Shown in pieces: positions 1-13,000 of a stretch of DNA of 64,000 nucleotides. The notes beneath the pieces are model-generated. The model ran no database searches and was not told where the DNA came from. It saw nothing but the letters and a program-made list of their open reading frames with translations. Positions within the stretch are counted from its first letter, which is position 1, and the number at the start of each line of letters is the position of its first letter. Source of the DNA: Oegoconia quadripuncta (Eukaryota > Arthropoda > Insecta > Lepidoptera > Autostichidae); contig OX438743.1 in assembly GCA_949316235.1 (NCBI GenBank), positions 38,285,242-38,349,241 on the forward strand, given 5' to 3'. The translations under genes were made by a program, and so were the position numbers.

Positions 1-964
1 CAATAATTCCCTAGTGTATTTATTTTCACACATAAATAACAAAGTCTTACGTTTTACAGCCCTGTCTGTCTACATCTCTCTGTCATAAAACAGTGAAATG
101 TAAACATTGTTCCTAACTTTTATACAACAATATAAAGTACTTATCATTGAAAATAACAAAATAATACTCTGGGCAATTGTAGCAAAACAAAATAATGTGG
201 TACTTACTAACAATAAATTTCGTATTGTGATCGCTGTTCACTGAAACGTGGCAAAACGTCACCAAAATATAGCTCTGATGCAGTCATCTCCTTTTCGTAT
301 CTACTGTGATATAGCATAAATTATTTAATTACTCAACAATCACAACACGTTCATAGAGCTAGAATTCATAAACTCACATTTCCCTTATTTCAGATGGAGT
401 TTATGAATTAGCTCTAAACCACTCATTACTTCCATGAGCCGTCAAAATTTAGACCTACACCTACTCAAGTTAGAAATAAAGCAAAACACGGAATACACAG
501 CGACGTCACATGTATATTAATTAAACAGCATAGCCTCGTATAAAATCTGCTGTAATAAAGAATAAATTTCGCTACTTAGTAACGCGGATTTTGCCTAAAC
601 ACATGAAAAATGAAATGATATCTGGTTCTCATAGTATCCTAGTTCTTGGAAACAAAGAAAAATATACGATCACGTGAGATGCAATGAAATCAGCCAACCC
701 CTAAATTCATCCTAATTTATAACATTTCTATGGTAGGATGAGTAATAAAGGAGTTGTATCATTTACCTCTAAGAATACTTAGCCACGCTTTAGACGAAAC
801 CCGCGAGACTTAAAGGCCTTATAGTAACATTGCCACACTCGAATTTCTTTTACTTTATCCATATATAAATAGATAGTAGAGTAGGCGTCGACTAAATAGT
901 ACGATAGAAAAATACTAGTAGTATGACAAGGTCACGTTTACATCCCAATTTGTCGGGCCGACGT
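1..964 (-). other. Probable 3' UTR of the SORL1 gene
   Basis: Sequence downstream of the SORL1 stop codon on the minus strand. It holds no coding exon and none of the repeat families seen elsewhere in the window. An AATAAA hexamer on the minus strand lies at 24-19, so a poly(A) site could fall at or beyond the left edge. The extent of the UTR is an inference. Confidence 0.45.
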
Positions 965-1026
965 TCATGCAATGACTAGCGGCTCATCGTCGGAGAAGCC
1001 GTGGATCGGAGGCACGTCGTCGTCAT
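965..1026 (-). CDS. SORL1: SORL1 exon 27: end of cytoplasmic tail with GGA-type motif
   Basis: Acceptor CAG at 1029-1027, stop TGA at 967-965. It encodes an acidic run then [15 protein letters not shown] and stop. Human SorLA ends GFSDDVPMVIA, the acidic motif bound by GGA adaptors. The match at the extreme C-terminus fixes the stop codon and the identity of the gene. Confidence 0.95.
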
Positions 1027-4000
1027 CTGAAATAACAATTATTTTTTACTTTTAAATACTGTTAATACAGCTGCCATCCAACTTCGAGGAGTGGTTCTCG
1101 AGAGGCGACCACGCACTGGGAGACGCAGCGTCCCCCCACGAGGTGGTCCGACGATTTGGTAAAGATCGTGGGAAGCTGCTGGATGCGGGGAGCGCAGGAC
1201 CGATCGTTGTGGAGATCTTTGAGGGAGGCCTTTGTCCAGCAGTGGACGTCTTTCGTACTACATAAAAAGTTTAGCGTTTGATCGCTAATAATTTACCGTA
1301 TAGGTCGCTTGCGTCTGATTGCTTTGGTAACACGTATGCCTCACGGCGGGTTGGACGGCGTATTTTTACTATAATCTCTTTTAAATAAACAGGTTTTTAT
1401 GTTACAAAAGGCACAATAATTAATTGTGAAATAGCCTGGCATGGTAATTTAAAATTAACTTTCTTAATAAGTTTCTGTTTTATAGTATCTTTTAAAGGAA
1501 GATTTTGTATATTCACTGGAAACGTTATTATTTTTTTTTTTTAATTTTTAACACGAAATACAAGGACAATTTGTAAATGTGACACCATTAGCTTTTCCGC
1601 CATATTACCGCCATCTCTAGGTGATACGTCTCAACAGCATAAAAGGGTTTACTCCGTCCAGGGGATTGGATAAATTAAGATATCTTTTTAAATACAACAT
1701 GAATCAAAAATATTGCTCTAACCTGGGACTCGGATAAGTCTAAAAGATAAATAATACCTAAATAGTTTTAATTACGGTTATTTTCGAGAATTTAAAATCA
1801 TTGATAAAAGCGGCCACTTATTTTTTATCATCTGAATTCTGATAAAGTGAATTCTTGAAAATAACCGGTTACAAAGCTAATTTATAATTAGCTTTTAGGC
1901 TTTTCGAGTGCAGGTCAGACCGATTTTTTTGATTTACTCTATATTTAAAAAGAAATCGTTATTTATCCACTGAGGGCGCCACTGGACGGAACGAACGGTC
2001 TTAAGGTGATTATAATTATTTTTCTATATACTATGCCACGTTTTTTTGGCGGGAACTCAGCGAGTGATGTTGCATTTTTGTTTTTATTTCTTATAATTTG
2101 TGCACTCTGAGTTTTGAAGTTTAATAACAGCACAATATTGTTTGGCAATGACGCTAGGGGTGTCGCGCCTCATACCGCTCGCTGATAGCGCGCTAGTCGA
2201 CCTCCGGGAATGGGCCTCCCTTGTGAGGGGGGGCAAGGCGGGGGAGGACCTGGAGCCGCTAATGCGTTCCCAGACCCTCTCTACTGCCGAGGAAGGTCGC
2301 CGCGGGGTTTTAGTGGGTATTTGACGACCTGTTTGATGTAGTGGTTATCAACTCTGATCACTATACCAGAAGGCGCAACCTTCTGGTATATATACTGGTT
2401 CGAAACCCGCTAGGGACATATGTTTGTGTGATGAATACGGACATGTTTACAAAAAAAAATAATTATTTATGTAGCATATCAACCATCTGGTATCCACAGC
2501 ACAAGCATATAGTTGCTTACTGTGGAACTAGATGGCGCTGTGTGTATGCCTAAGGACATTTATTTATTATCCCTCCCGATAGGGACGGCAGTCCCACATA
2601 ACAGTCTCACCGTCCCCTAAGCAAACGGCAGGCGTTTCCCCGCGTCAAAAAAAAAGCGGGGGGGGGTGTACTGACCGAGCGTGGCCTGTCCACGGCGGCT
2701 GTCGTAGCGCGGCGTGTGCGCCGTGAAGCGCAGGAAGGAGCGCGCGAGGCGGCGGTGGCGCAGCGCCAGGTGCAGCAGCGCCGCGCCCAGCGCCGCCGCC
2801 AGCGCCAGCGCCGCGCCCGCGCCCCACCACACGGCGCCCAGCCGCGCGCCGCTCTCCGCCGCACCTGTGGGGGCACCCGCACCTTCTACACCAACACAAT
2901 CGACAAGGATTTCCTTTGTGAGGCGATCCTAACAATAATTGAGTCCGAGTCGGTGAAACTTTGCAGTAATTCCAAAGACTGTAGCCGCCTAATTTGTAGT
3001 TTCTATAAGATATTTAAATGTACCTTCCTTATTTAAACTATGATTCGATGTTTGCGAGAATATAATGAAGAATTTTCGGATTTGGACATTTTTCATCTGA
3101 GTCGTAATCAGTTCAAATCAGCAATATTGAAAGCATTGACATAGATTAGGTAATTGTGTACACATACACTCAACTCATATACACACACACACACACACAC
3201 ACTCGCACATACTACTCTATACATTTTCTCTCTTCCTTACGTCCACAAACACAACAATTTGATGTCTCGATAGATAAGGTAACAAAATAAGCTACGTATA
3301 AACTTAATGAGATCTATTTTGGCTTCTAAATGTATAACTTATATTTTAAATTTGTAATTATGGCTGTGATTTCAAATAAATCATTAAATAAAACATAAAA
3401 AACAACAAAGCGTATTTGATTTGACTGTAATAAATGCACTTAGTTGACCTCTTAAGAAGGTTTATACCGTCCGGTGGCGTCCTCTTTGGAGAAATTAAGA
3501 TTTTAAAATTGCAAAGTAAATCAAAAATATCTCTCTGCCCTGCACTCCAGAAGCCTAAAAGCAATAATACGTAAATAGCTTTAATTATGGTTATTTTCGA
3601 AAATTCTAAATACTAAACTCCACTATTATATTGTCTACAATATTTCTATTTGTGAGAACCTGTTATTAGTGCTAAGGTACAATTTTCCATTATAATTTGT
3701 TATTTAACATGGTTATTGGTTTTGCTTAACATAAACTAATAAATAAATTACAATTTATAAAAAAAATCATTTTTTTTATAATCGTCAATTCTGGAATATA
3801 GCCATCATCAAAGCTATTTAGGTATTATTTATATAAATAAATAAAATAAAGTTTTAGGTTTCTCGAATGCAGGTCAGAGCGACTTTTTATATTTAAAAGA
3901 AATGTTAATATATCCAATGATGGCGTCACTGAACGGAATAAACCTCTTAATATCGGGCAACAATAAGTAAATTTTTAGTGGAGCAAGTTTGTGGTGTCCC

Positions 4001-7000
4001 TTAGATGGAGCACTGAAAGGTGAATATCTTAAGATTTAAAAGTATAACCGTTTTTGCTTTAGTAAACTTTTATTGGATGGGGCTTCACCCTGCTGCAAAG
4101 TTAGCTTTGTAGGACTAACAATTCTAAGACAGAATTTATTATACTGTCTATGTCTACTACAACTGTACAGTGCTAAACCATACAGGATGAATATTGATAG
4201 TCTGCTGTCCAATAGATTGCTTTAATCACCAATACACAAATAAACTGATGGAAAGCTATGATAATGTTTCCACGCGCCGCGGTGCGATCGTAAGGGCGTT
4301 TCGATATGAACTGACTGAAATTATTTTAAAGGAAAATGCCCGCTTGTCAAAATGATGCGTTTGTTTGTATTAAATGTACGCTTGCTAGATCGTACAACAA
4401 CGCTATCTTATTGTTATAAGCTGAGTATCTAGCAGTTAACTAATAATACTCGGAAATGATACTACGACAAAACAATTCACGCGATTGTATAAACGCGTAT
4501 TCATTACTTACCCTCCATATGCAGAGTGTGCACTTCACTAAGATCGCTGTAGTACCCGTCATCGCTGACGGTGCGCACGCTGACGTACAGCGGACTGACG
4601 GTGTTTGAAGCTGTCAATATCACAGGCGGTTGTGCGACCTTCGACTTGACCGTGTCGTCCGCCGGAAGGTAAAGGTCGTCGGTGATCTCGTTTTCGGAAA
4701 CGATGACTTCGTATTGCGGTCTGAAAACGTTCAAATAGTGTTAAGTATAATTGGGGCACTACGATTTTCTAATTTCTCTTATTCTTTGTATTAGTCGCCA
4801 TTTTTAACCCCCGCCGAAAAAACGACGAGCGACATAAGATTTTATCTGTCTAGCGCCATCGATTTGAGAGTGGTTCTTCTGTTCGAAAACTGTGATGGTT
4901 CTTACTGATGTTTGATGGAAACCAGTTTAGCCTTTCTTACGTTAAAGCATTTAACAGTTTATCTACCTATATGGTTTAATAGTGTTTCCTAAATATTCAA
5001 TTTATAGCCAAAAGTAAACAAAGTATGGCGACTATTTCGTCGAAGTAAACAAAGCATGGCGAAAAACGCAGCGTGGTAACGGCGGATATTTGACTGACAT
5101 TGAGGGAAATCACTACGGATAGAAATCATTACCTGGTCATCATGGTATCCTAGTTTGACAATATATATTTTATGACGTACTGGATACGCTTGACCACCAT
5201 CTCATCTGATAAAAAGTGACGATGTGGTTGAAAATGAAGCACGCGATCTCAGCAGATGCCTATTCACCCTAACGGAGACTGACGGCAGAAGGGACTTTCA
5301 CGCGTTGGCAGGTCACATTTTGAACGAAGAGCCTGCTTAGTGTGAATATCGTATGTCAACAACATACAAGTGGAAATCCTACCCACCTCTATAAAAGTTC
5401 ACTACTGGCCGTAAGCCTAACCCGTTGCACGATTTTTAATGCTTTCCAGTTCCAGTGGTAGTTTAAAAAACAAATGACGTTCATAAGTGCATATTGTATT
5501 GCCTACATGAATAAATGATTTTCATTTCATTTCATTTCCATGGGAGGATTTAGCCTAATCACGACGCTCGGAAGACTGGTTGGCGATTTTTTGCGAGCTC
5601 CAATAACAATGTTGCACATCACTGGTGTAATATACTGTTCACGAAATACGATGACTTAGTCACCTTTTACAACACGGGTTGATCCTATTCTCTTCGGGAA
5701 CCACGCGGCAAATTCATAATTTTATACAATTTTTTAGTAATAAGCGACTCACTTGACTGTGTCGTGTAAGTCCACCGGCAGCCAGGTGACCATGATCTCC
5801 CCATTGGGCGACTGCCACGCCATCACGCCCTGCGGCGAGGGGATGGCTCGTCCACGTACGTTGTCGCACGTCTTCACCGCATTGGGCCTGTCCGCCTGGA
5901 GGGTTACATTTTTTCAATTAATTGGTCATTTAATAGACATGATGCGAAAGAAATTATGTCAAATTAGAAGCACGGTATTAGCGATGAATATGTGATGAAG
6001 TTCGTTGATATTCTAGCGCTAAACTTTAGCTAAAATCGACTAGCGAAACCAGCACGATCCGTAGTCTCTCTAAATAAGATAGAAACCTGTTATCACATTC
6101 ACATCTCACAAGAGAGACGCTAAGCTCATAATATCACGTTTTTGTAGAGAGAGAGTGTGTAGGACATGCTAGTCCCGCTGGCGTCAAGCGACAGAGACAG
6201 ACACACACACAGAGAGGGGGGGGATGGATGGATGAACCGAACCTTAATATTTTACTTATTGCAAAAATAACTAACGGAATTTTAAGACCACTTGCCAAAG
6301 AAATATAAAATTGTGACAGATTTATTTAAAAAAGGGTATTTTTGCATTTTACAGGCTATCGAAATGGCCCGGTTCTCAGATCCGAAACATTTTAAACAAT
6401 GAAGTAGTCACAATGTATTGAGGTCGGTCGAAGGTGGAGGGAGTTAGCTATTCATCGTATGGCGAAACCCCGCGCTATAGTAAAATCTTTTAGACATGCC
6501 TCGTTCCATATGCGTCATGAGTGAATCGTGGTTTTACATCCAAAGAGAAACTCACATAAACGCAGACGTTGTACCGTCCACCGAAGGGAACGTTCTTGAT
6601 CACGTGTGTTACCGACACGTTCTTTGTGGGCTCCAGCAGATATCTACTGTCTTTGTGGCGAGTCTCCTCCTTTATGTCGAGCTGGAAGAATCATTTTTAT
6701 TTATTAGTGCAATTATTAGGATAACAAATGGAATCCATACTGAGTCTGATAATTAAATGGCTGTCTGAACAAAACAAAGCCTGGTGTATTATTTTTCCTT
6801 AGTCAACTAGCAATGTGTTCATTGACAATTACAGCATACTTTACATCTCATACATATTAACATTACTCGGTATAGCCATTAAAAAGCCAAAAAAAAAAAT
6901 GTGGCAAACTCGAACGAAAGTAGGTACGTTCACAGTACATTCGTAATTTTGAACTTCGCGATGTCATATTACAGTCATCATGGACATGTTAGCGACACTT

Positions 7001-10000
7001 ACCGAAGACTCTATTCTCGTATGGATCTTATTCTAATCTGGCGGGAATCACACGGCCCATGTTTGTAATGAATAAATAAATATTTCGAACACTTACACCA
7101 ATTATCTAGTCCCAAACTAACAAAACTTGTACTATAAGATACTACATGAGGGATAAACATACATATATATTTATATAAACATCAATGATTCGGGAGTAGA
7201 TGTTCGTATTGATGTCACAAGCATTTACCCCTTGTGGGATTCGAACCCGCAACCGTTGGTTTTGCTGACAGGGTCACTATCCACTACTCCAATCGGTCGT
7301 CGTCGTAGTATTAAATATATTAAGATACAACATTTTCACTAGTTATTAGGATAGGAGCCCGTGCCAACCCTTTGTTAAGGAACCGAACCTCAGGCATCTC
7401 TTACTCGGTCATTTTTCTGGTGGTGCACTCCACAGTCTCCATTTGGTTGTGCTTATACCCTCATGTTTTTAACCGACTTCAAAAAAGGAGGAGGTTCTGT
7501 ATTCGGGGCGTATTTTTTTTTTATGTATGTACACCGATATCTCAGAGATTTGGCGGTTTATTCACATGGTTCTTTTTTAATAATGAAGACTTAACTCACC
7601 CTATACACGACAGGCTCAGAAAGCACGTCACAGTTCGCTTTCCAGTATATCTCCAGTCGCGTCTTGTTCTCGTCGAAATTGAAGTGGAGATTCTTTATCG
7701 GCGCCCTGAAACAATATATATTTTATTTAAGGCTGTATCGGCACTACGGCCTGACGATATCACCATTTAAATAATTTCGTCACCTTAATATATTTAAAAA
7801 AAATAATACCTAAATAGCTTTGATGGGTGTTTTTCTCCAGAATGTACGATTATAAAAAAGTGGCCGTTTTATATATTTTTTGAAATAATTTGAAATTCTC
7901 CAAAATAACCATAAATAAAGCGTATTCTTTATAATTAGCTTTTAGGCTTATTGAGAGTAGGTCAGAGCTATTTTTTTGATTAATTCTATATTAAAAAAAA
8001 ATCCAATGAGACGACCACTAGACGGAATAAACCCTCTTAAATTTTAATTTAAATAAATTTCGTAAAAGATGAAAATTTGTCTCGGAAATGGCGGATATAA
8101 GAACTTTAACATCCTGCATTCCTCATCATCATCATATCAGCCAAAAGACGTCCACTACTGGACTGCGTTACTCAATGTAAACAAAAGAAAAAGAAACGCA
8201 ACGCTGCCGCTGCACAAAATGATACCCAGTACTGAACCATATTAAAAAGGTATTCTGTTCAAAGCCACTCACTCAACATTCTCTCTGGTGACGATCTCGA
8301 CTGCATTGGCGAGCGGCCCACCGACCAGGCCTGCCGTGAAGAGGTAGCTCTCGCATGCGTGTAATCCTTCTATTATAGCTGACGTGTTCTTCGTTATTAT
8401 CTTTGTTCCTGTTAAAATGTTAAATAATCGAAGGGTAGTAAAAGGTTAAACACGCTTTTCATTCTACCAAAAGACCGGCAGTTCGATGTATTTTTTTTTT
8501 ATGCACGCGGGTTCGTACTTGACCTCAATCACACCTGATGTTAAGTGAAGATGAGGCCAAAGGTGGAAGCGTACTGACCCGGAAACCCCAACACATTTGG
8601 GGGACTGGCTATCTTATCTCTGACAACCGGAACACAACAATGCTATTAACATTGCTGCTTGGCGGCAGATTTAGATAAGACGGTGGTAGCTAGCCAGGCG
8701 GACTTTTTAAAATGCCCTACCAACAACCAAACCGAGTACTTAAACATGTACCCCGCTGGGGATCGAACCCGCGACCTCCGAATCGTAAACCTAATGTTGT
8801 TTACATTGAGCCACGGAGGCGGTTAGATGTCATGTGTCTGTAATATTGAGTTTACAAAAGACACTCACGATTCGTCATTCCCAACGGCGTCAACATATCC
8901 GAGCTCTTCGAGTACATCACTTGATATTCCAACTCCTTCCCCTGATACCTCGCACTGGTCGGCGGCGACCAGGTCACCTGGACGGTAGTCCGCTTCTCCT
9001 TCAATAGTATAACGTTGATGGCCAGCGTCTCATCGCGCAAGCCTTGCGTCACCACGGGTATCGTGAATGGGGCGCCGATGACGTCACCCTTGTAGGCCAT
9101 TATATGGACGTACAGGTTAATGCCAGGTGGTAGGTCGGTCACTGTAAATAATTAAATAACCATTTAAGGACTTCGCTGTGTAACGGTCACGTTTATAGCC
9201 TAGCCTAATTTCGAGAAAATATGAGTTCCAAATAAATTTCGCATGATAGAAACCCTACGAATCCTGCCAGTCGCATATGAATCCTGCCAGTCGCATATGA
9301 ATCCTGCCAGTCGCATATGAATCCTGCCAGTCGCATATGAATCTAATCCAGCGCGTGCGTTTTTGAAAAAAAATTATTAAATTACCTATGCCAATAACTT
9401 TTATTTTACTTACCTAATATGCCCATTTTTTTCCTTATGGTAAAAAAAAAATCTGGTATAGCTGTGTTGTTGCTTATAAATTCAAATATTAATATTGATT
9501 AATGGAACGTTGTCCAAATATATACGTTACATATGTACTTGACGCTACGCTACCTGAATCCCAACTAATAACATAAATGCGAAAGTTTGTGTGTGTGAAT
9601 GTCTGTATGTATGTTTGTTACCTCTTCACGCCTATACGGCTGGACGAATTTCAATGAAATTTGGTGGTTAGACAGATTAGGATCTGGATTAACATATAGG
9701 CAATTTTTTTTGCTGAACCGATTTTGATAAAATCTTCCACGCGGGCGAAGTCGCGGGCGGAAAGCTAGTAAAAAATAAAACTCACGTGTAATACTAGTGG
9801 CATTAGTCTTTAAAGGATCCGGTGTATCGTAGGAGTAAGGCATCCTGAACCTGACGATGTACCCGTCGACTCCCGGTATCTGATGCCATGTTAGATACAC
9901 CGAGGACGCGTTGGGCCTGGACATGCTGACGTTGACCAGGTCGTCCACGTTGCCCATATCGTCAAAGCTAAGTCGCGCTATATCTGACGATGCCGATTCA

Positions 10001-13000
10001 AATGCGTTGTTTGTTGCTGTTACCTGTAAGAAAGGGAATAGACATTCAAAAAATTCAAAAATTCAAAATTATTTATTTTCATTTTATTTTATTTTTCTGA
10101 GCATTTTATTTTATTTTTTTATACATAATCAATATAAGGTCATTATTTCAAGAACAAAAATATTAATAATCATGATCAAATTGGGTTTAAATCTTATATA
10201 ATGAACTCTATGAAGGATATAGTCAGGGGTCAAGATGAAAAGATATCCGAAATCATGATATCAATATCAGATGTTCGAAGTAAATCACGAGGTAAATACA
10301 ATCAGCTTGCCGAGCGGCCAAATAAAATTCCTGATTTAGAAAATCGGTGCAATATATGTCTAATAGGTATGACGCAACTCAAAAGCCAGTCAGCTGTACC
10401 GCCTTTTTAATTTATGCTGGAGAAGCGGCCAAGTTCCATGTGACTGGTGCAAGGCTGTCATCGTTCCGCTTTACAAAGGGAAAGGGTCACAGCAAGACTG
10501 CAAAAATTATAGAGGAATCAGCCTTCTCAGCATTGTCGGCTAATTGTATGCAAAAGTGTTAATTGAAAGGGTAATGGCCGAGACGGATGAAAAAATGTGG
10601 GACGTACAAGCAGGATTTAGAAGAGGAATGGGATGTATGGATCAGGTCTTTTCCTTGCGATGCATAGCCGAAAAATTCCTGTCAAAAGACCAAAAAGTCT
10701 ATTGCGCTTTCGTGGATGGAAAAGGCCTATGACAAAGTGATGAGGAATGAACTGTGGTCAGCATTGTCTATGTATGGGGTAGACAGCAACTTGATACGAG
10801 CACTGAAATTATTGAAGATTCCAGTGCTTGTGTCAGGATTAATGGGGCGTATACTAAATGGTTTAACATCGAGAAAGGTGTTAGACAGGGTTGTGTTGCG
10901 TCCCCATGGCTGTTTAACTTATTCATGGACAGTTGCCTGCAAATATTGAAAGAGTATGAATGTGGATTGAGAATGAATGGGTTACTCGTCAAATGTCTTC
11001 TCTATGCCGATGATCAAGTAATCCTTGCGTCGTCCCAAGAGGAGTTACAAGAGATGGTAACACATATGAATACTTGAAAGAAAAAGGAATGAAAGTCAAT
11101 GTGATTAAAACGAAAGTTATGGTATTTGAGAGAGGGGTATGTATGGCGGATTGCAATATTTTGATAGACGGAGAAAAAGTGGTGCAAGTACGTGAGTTTG
11201 TGTATTTGGGTTCACTGTTTTGGTAAGTGTGAGAAGGACATCGAAAGAAGAGTGAATGCCGGAAATCTGGTAAATGGAGCACTGCATGCCGTTATGAGGA
11301 GCCAGAATGTGTCCAAAAAAGCTCGTCTGGCTGTTCATGGCGGGGTGCTGGTTCCAACACTGACTTACGGGAGTGAATGCTGGGTATGGCAAAAGAAGAA
11401 TGAAAGTAGCATAAATGCAGTGGAAATGAGATCATTGAGAAGTATGAATGGGGTGACTGAAAGATAGAATCAGAAATAGTGTAATTAGGGAGTTAAGCAG
11501 TGTGAATGAAGATGTAGTGACAAAGATTGAAAAAGGTATGCTGAGATGGTTTGGACATGTGGAGAGGATGAATGAAAGAAGACTTACGAAAGAGATATGC
11601 AAAGCGAATGTGGATGGTAGTGTTGGTAGGGGAAGACCACGGCGAACGTACCATGATCAAATCGGGGACGTCTTAAAGAAAGGCCAAGTCAAGAGTACCC
11701 TAAACCGACGAGCATGTATGAACAACCTTATGAGAGTGAAGGAAGCAGAAGAAGTGTGTCAGGATCGTAGCAAGTGGAAGTCTGTGGTCTCTGCCTACCC
11801 CAACGGGAAACAGGCGTGACATTATGTATGTATGTAAGTAACATTTTTGTTTTTTTTTGGAAACGGCAAATCCAAATTTAGCTAAACTTTGTGTGTATTA
11901 TCGGATAACATCAAGTTAAGTATAAGCAGCGTTAATTTTTAAAAGTAACCGCATTATAAAAGTTTCAGCGAATCTAAGAAATGATTATGGGAAGCACATG
12001 AAAAGAGCTCTGTTCAAAAGATGATTTGATTTAGCCCAGAAACTAAAAAATATTTCATGTGAAACTTGTAATAATATTCCATTTTCTAAATAAAAAACAA
12101 ATATGGATAGAGCTTTGAAAATCGCAGGAATTGGTACATATGATTAACGAAGAAAAAAGATTCCAATTTCATAGGTAAAAACCCAATATACTGACGGTGG
12201 CCACATGTCTGACACAAATCCACACTGGGCCGCGTGGTGGCCCATACCTACTCCCAGTAAGAGCAGTGACATGTAAGGCTGTTGATGATGACGATACTCA
12301 CCCAGAAGGAGTATATCCTATTCGACCTGAAGTAGCCGTTAATCGTCACAGACATCGTGGTGTTACCGGTGTTGGGGACAAACTTCTTGTTGAGCGGCAC
12401 AGGCGGCGTATAATGGACGGTGTAGGTTTGTATGACGCCGCGGGGGTCTTTGGGAGCGTCCCATACAACGTTCACTCGGCTGCCGACCATCTGACGAACG
12501 GTCAGCCGCATCGGCGGTGATGGCACTGAAATCAATTGTGGGTATAAGATTATGTCTATATCTATGCAACAACAAACCGTTTTGCTGGTGGGAACATTTT
12601 AGTGTATGTAAAAAAACTTATATTTATTATTATTACACAAATGAAAACTTTTATTTAATAGGATAAAATTATCATCTTGGATACATTTTTAAAATTAATA
12701 TTAAAATTACTGCTCATTCACAAAGCTGACTCCGCAGAGAAGGGCGAGCAAGAAACTCAAGGGATGCTCTTTTTAAGGGCGCGAATATGTCGTCCGACGA
12801 ATCAAGGAACTTAACTTCACTTAACATCAGGTGTAATTGATTTCAAGTGCTCACCCGTAGTGCATAAAAAAAGAAAGAAATAAAATTTTAATCTACAAAT
12901 CACCGAATGTGGTAACGCTAATGTTCACGATTGAGCCATGATCTGTTGTGGAATCCTCTCTCAATTAGAGGATATTTTGCTTCGATAAATCCAGCACAAC

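Noticed and set aside
2607..3036. Several long overlapping frames on both strands
   Set aside because: They come from the GC-rich composition of SORL1 exon 26, where stop codons are rare. Only one frame fits splice sites and the protein.
7372..7770. 132-codon open frame on the plus strand
   Set aside because: It runs antisense across SORL1 exon 22 and has no recognisable protein content.
9261..9340. CRISPR-like repeat array
   Set aside because: Units are directly adjacent with no spacers, and the DNA is eukaryotic; it is a simple tandem repeat.
10201..11825. Intact reverse transcriptase gene
   Set aside because: The catalytic YADD box is present but the frame is broken several times and the N-terminal endonuclease part is missing.
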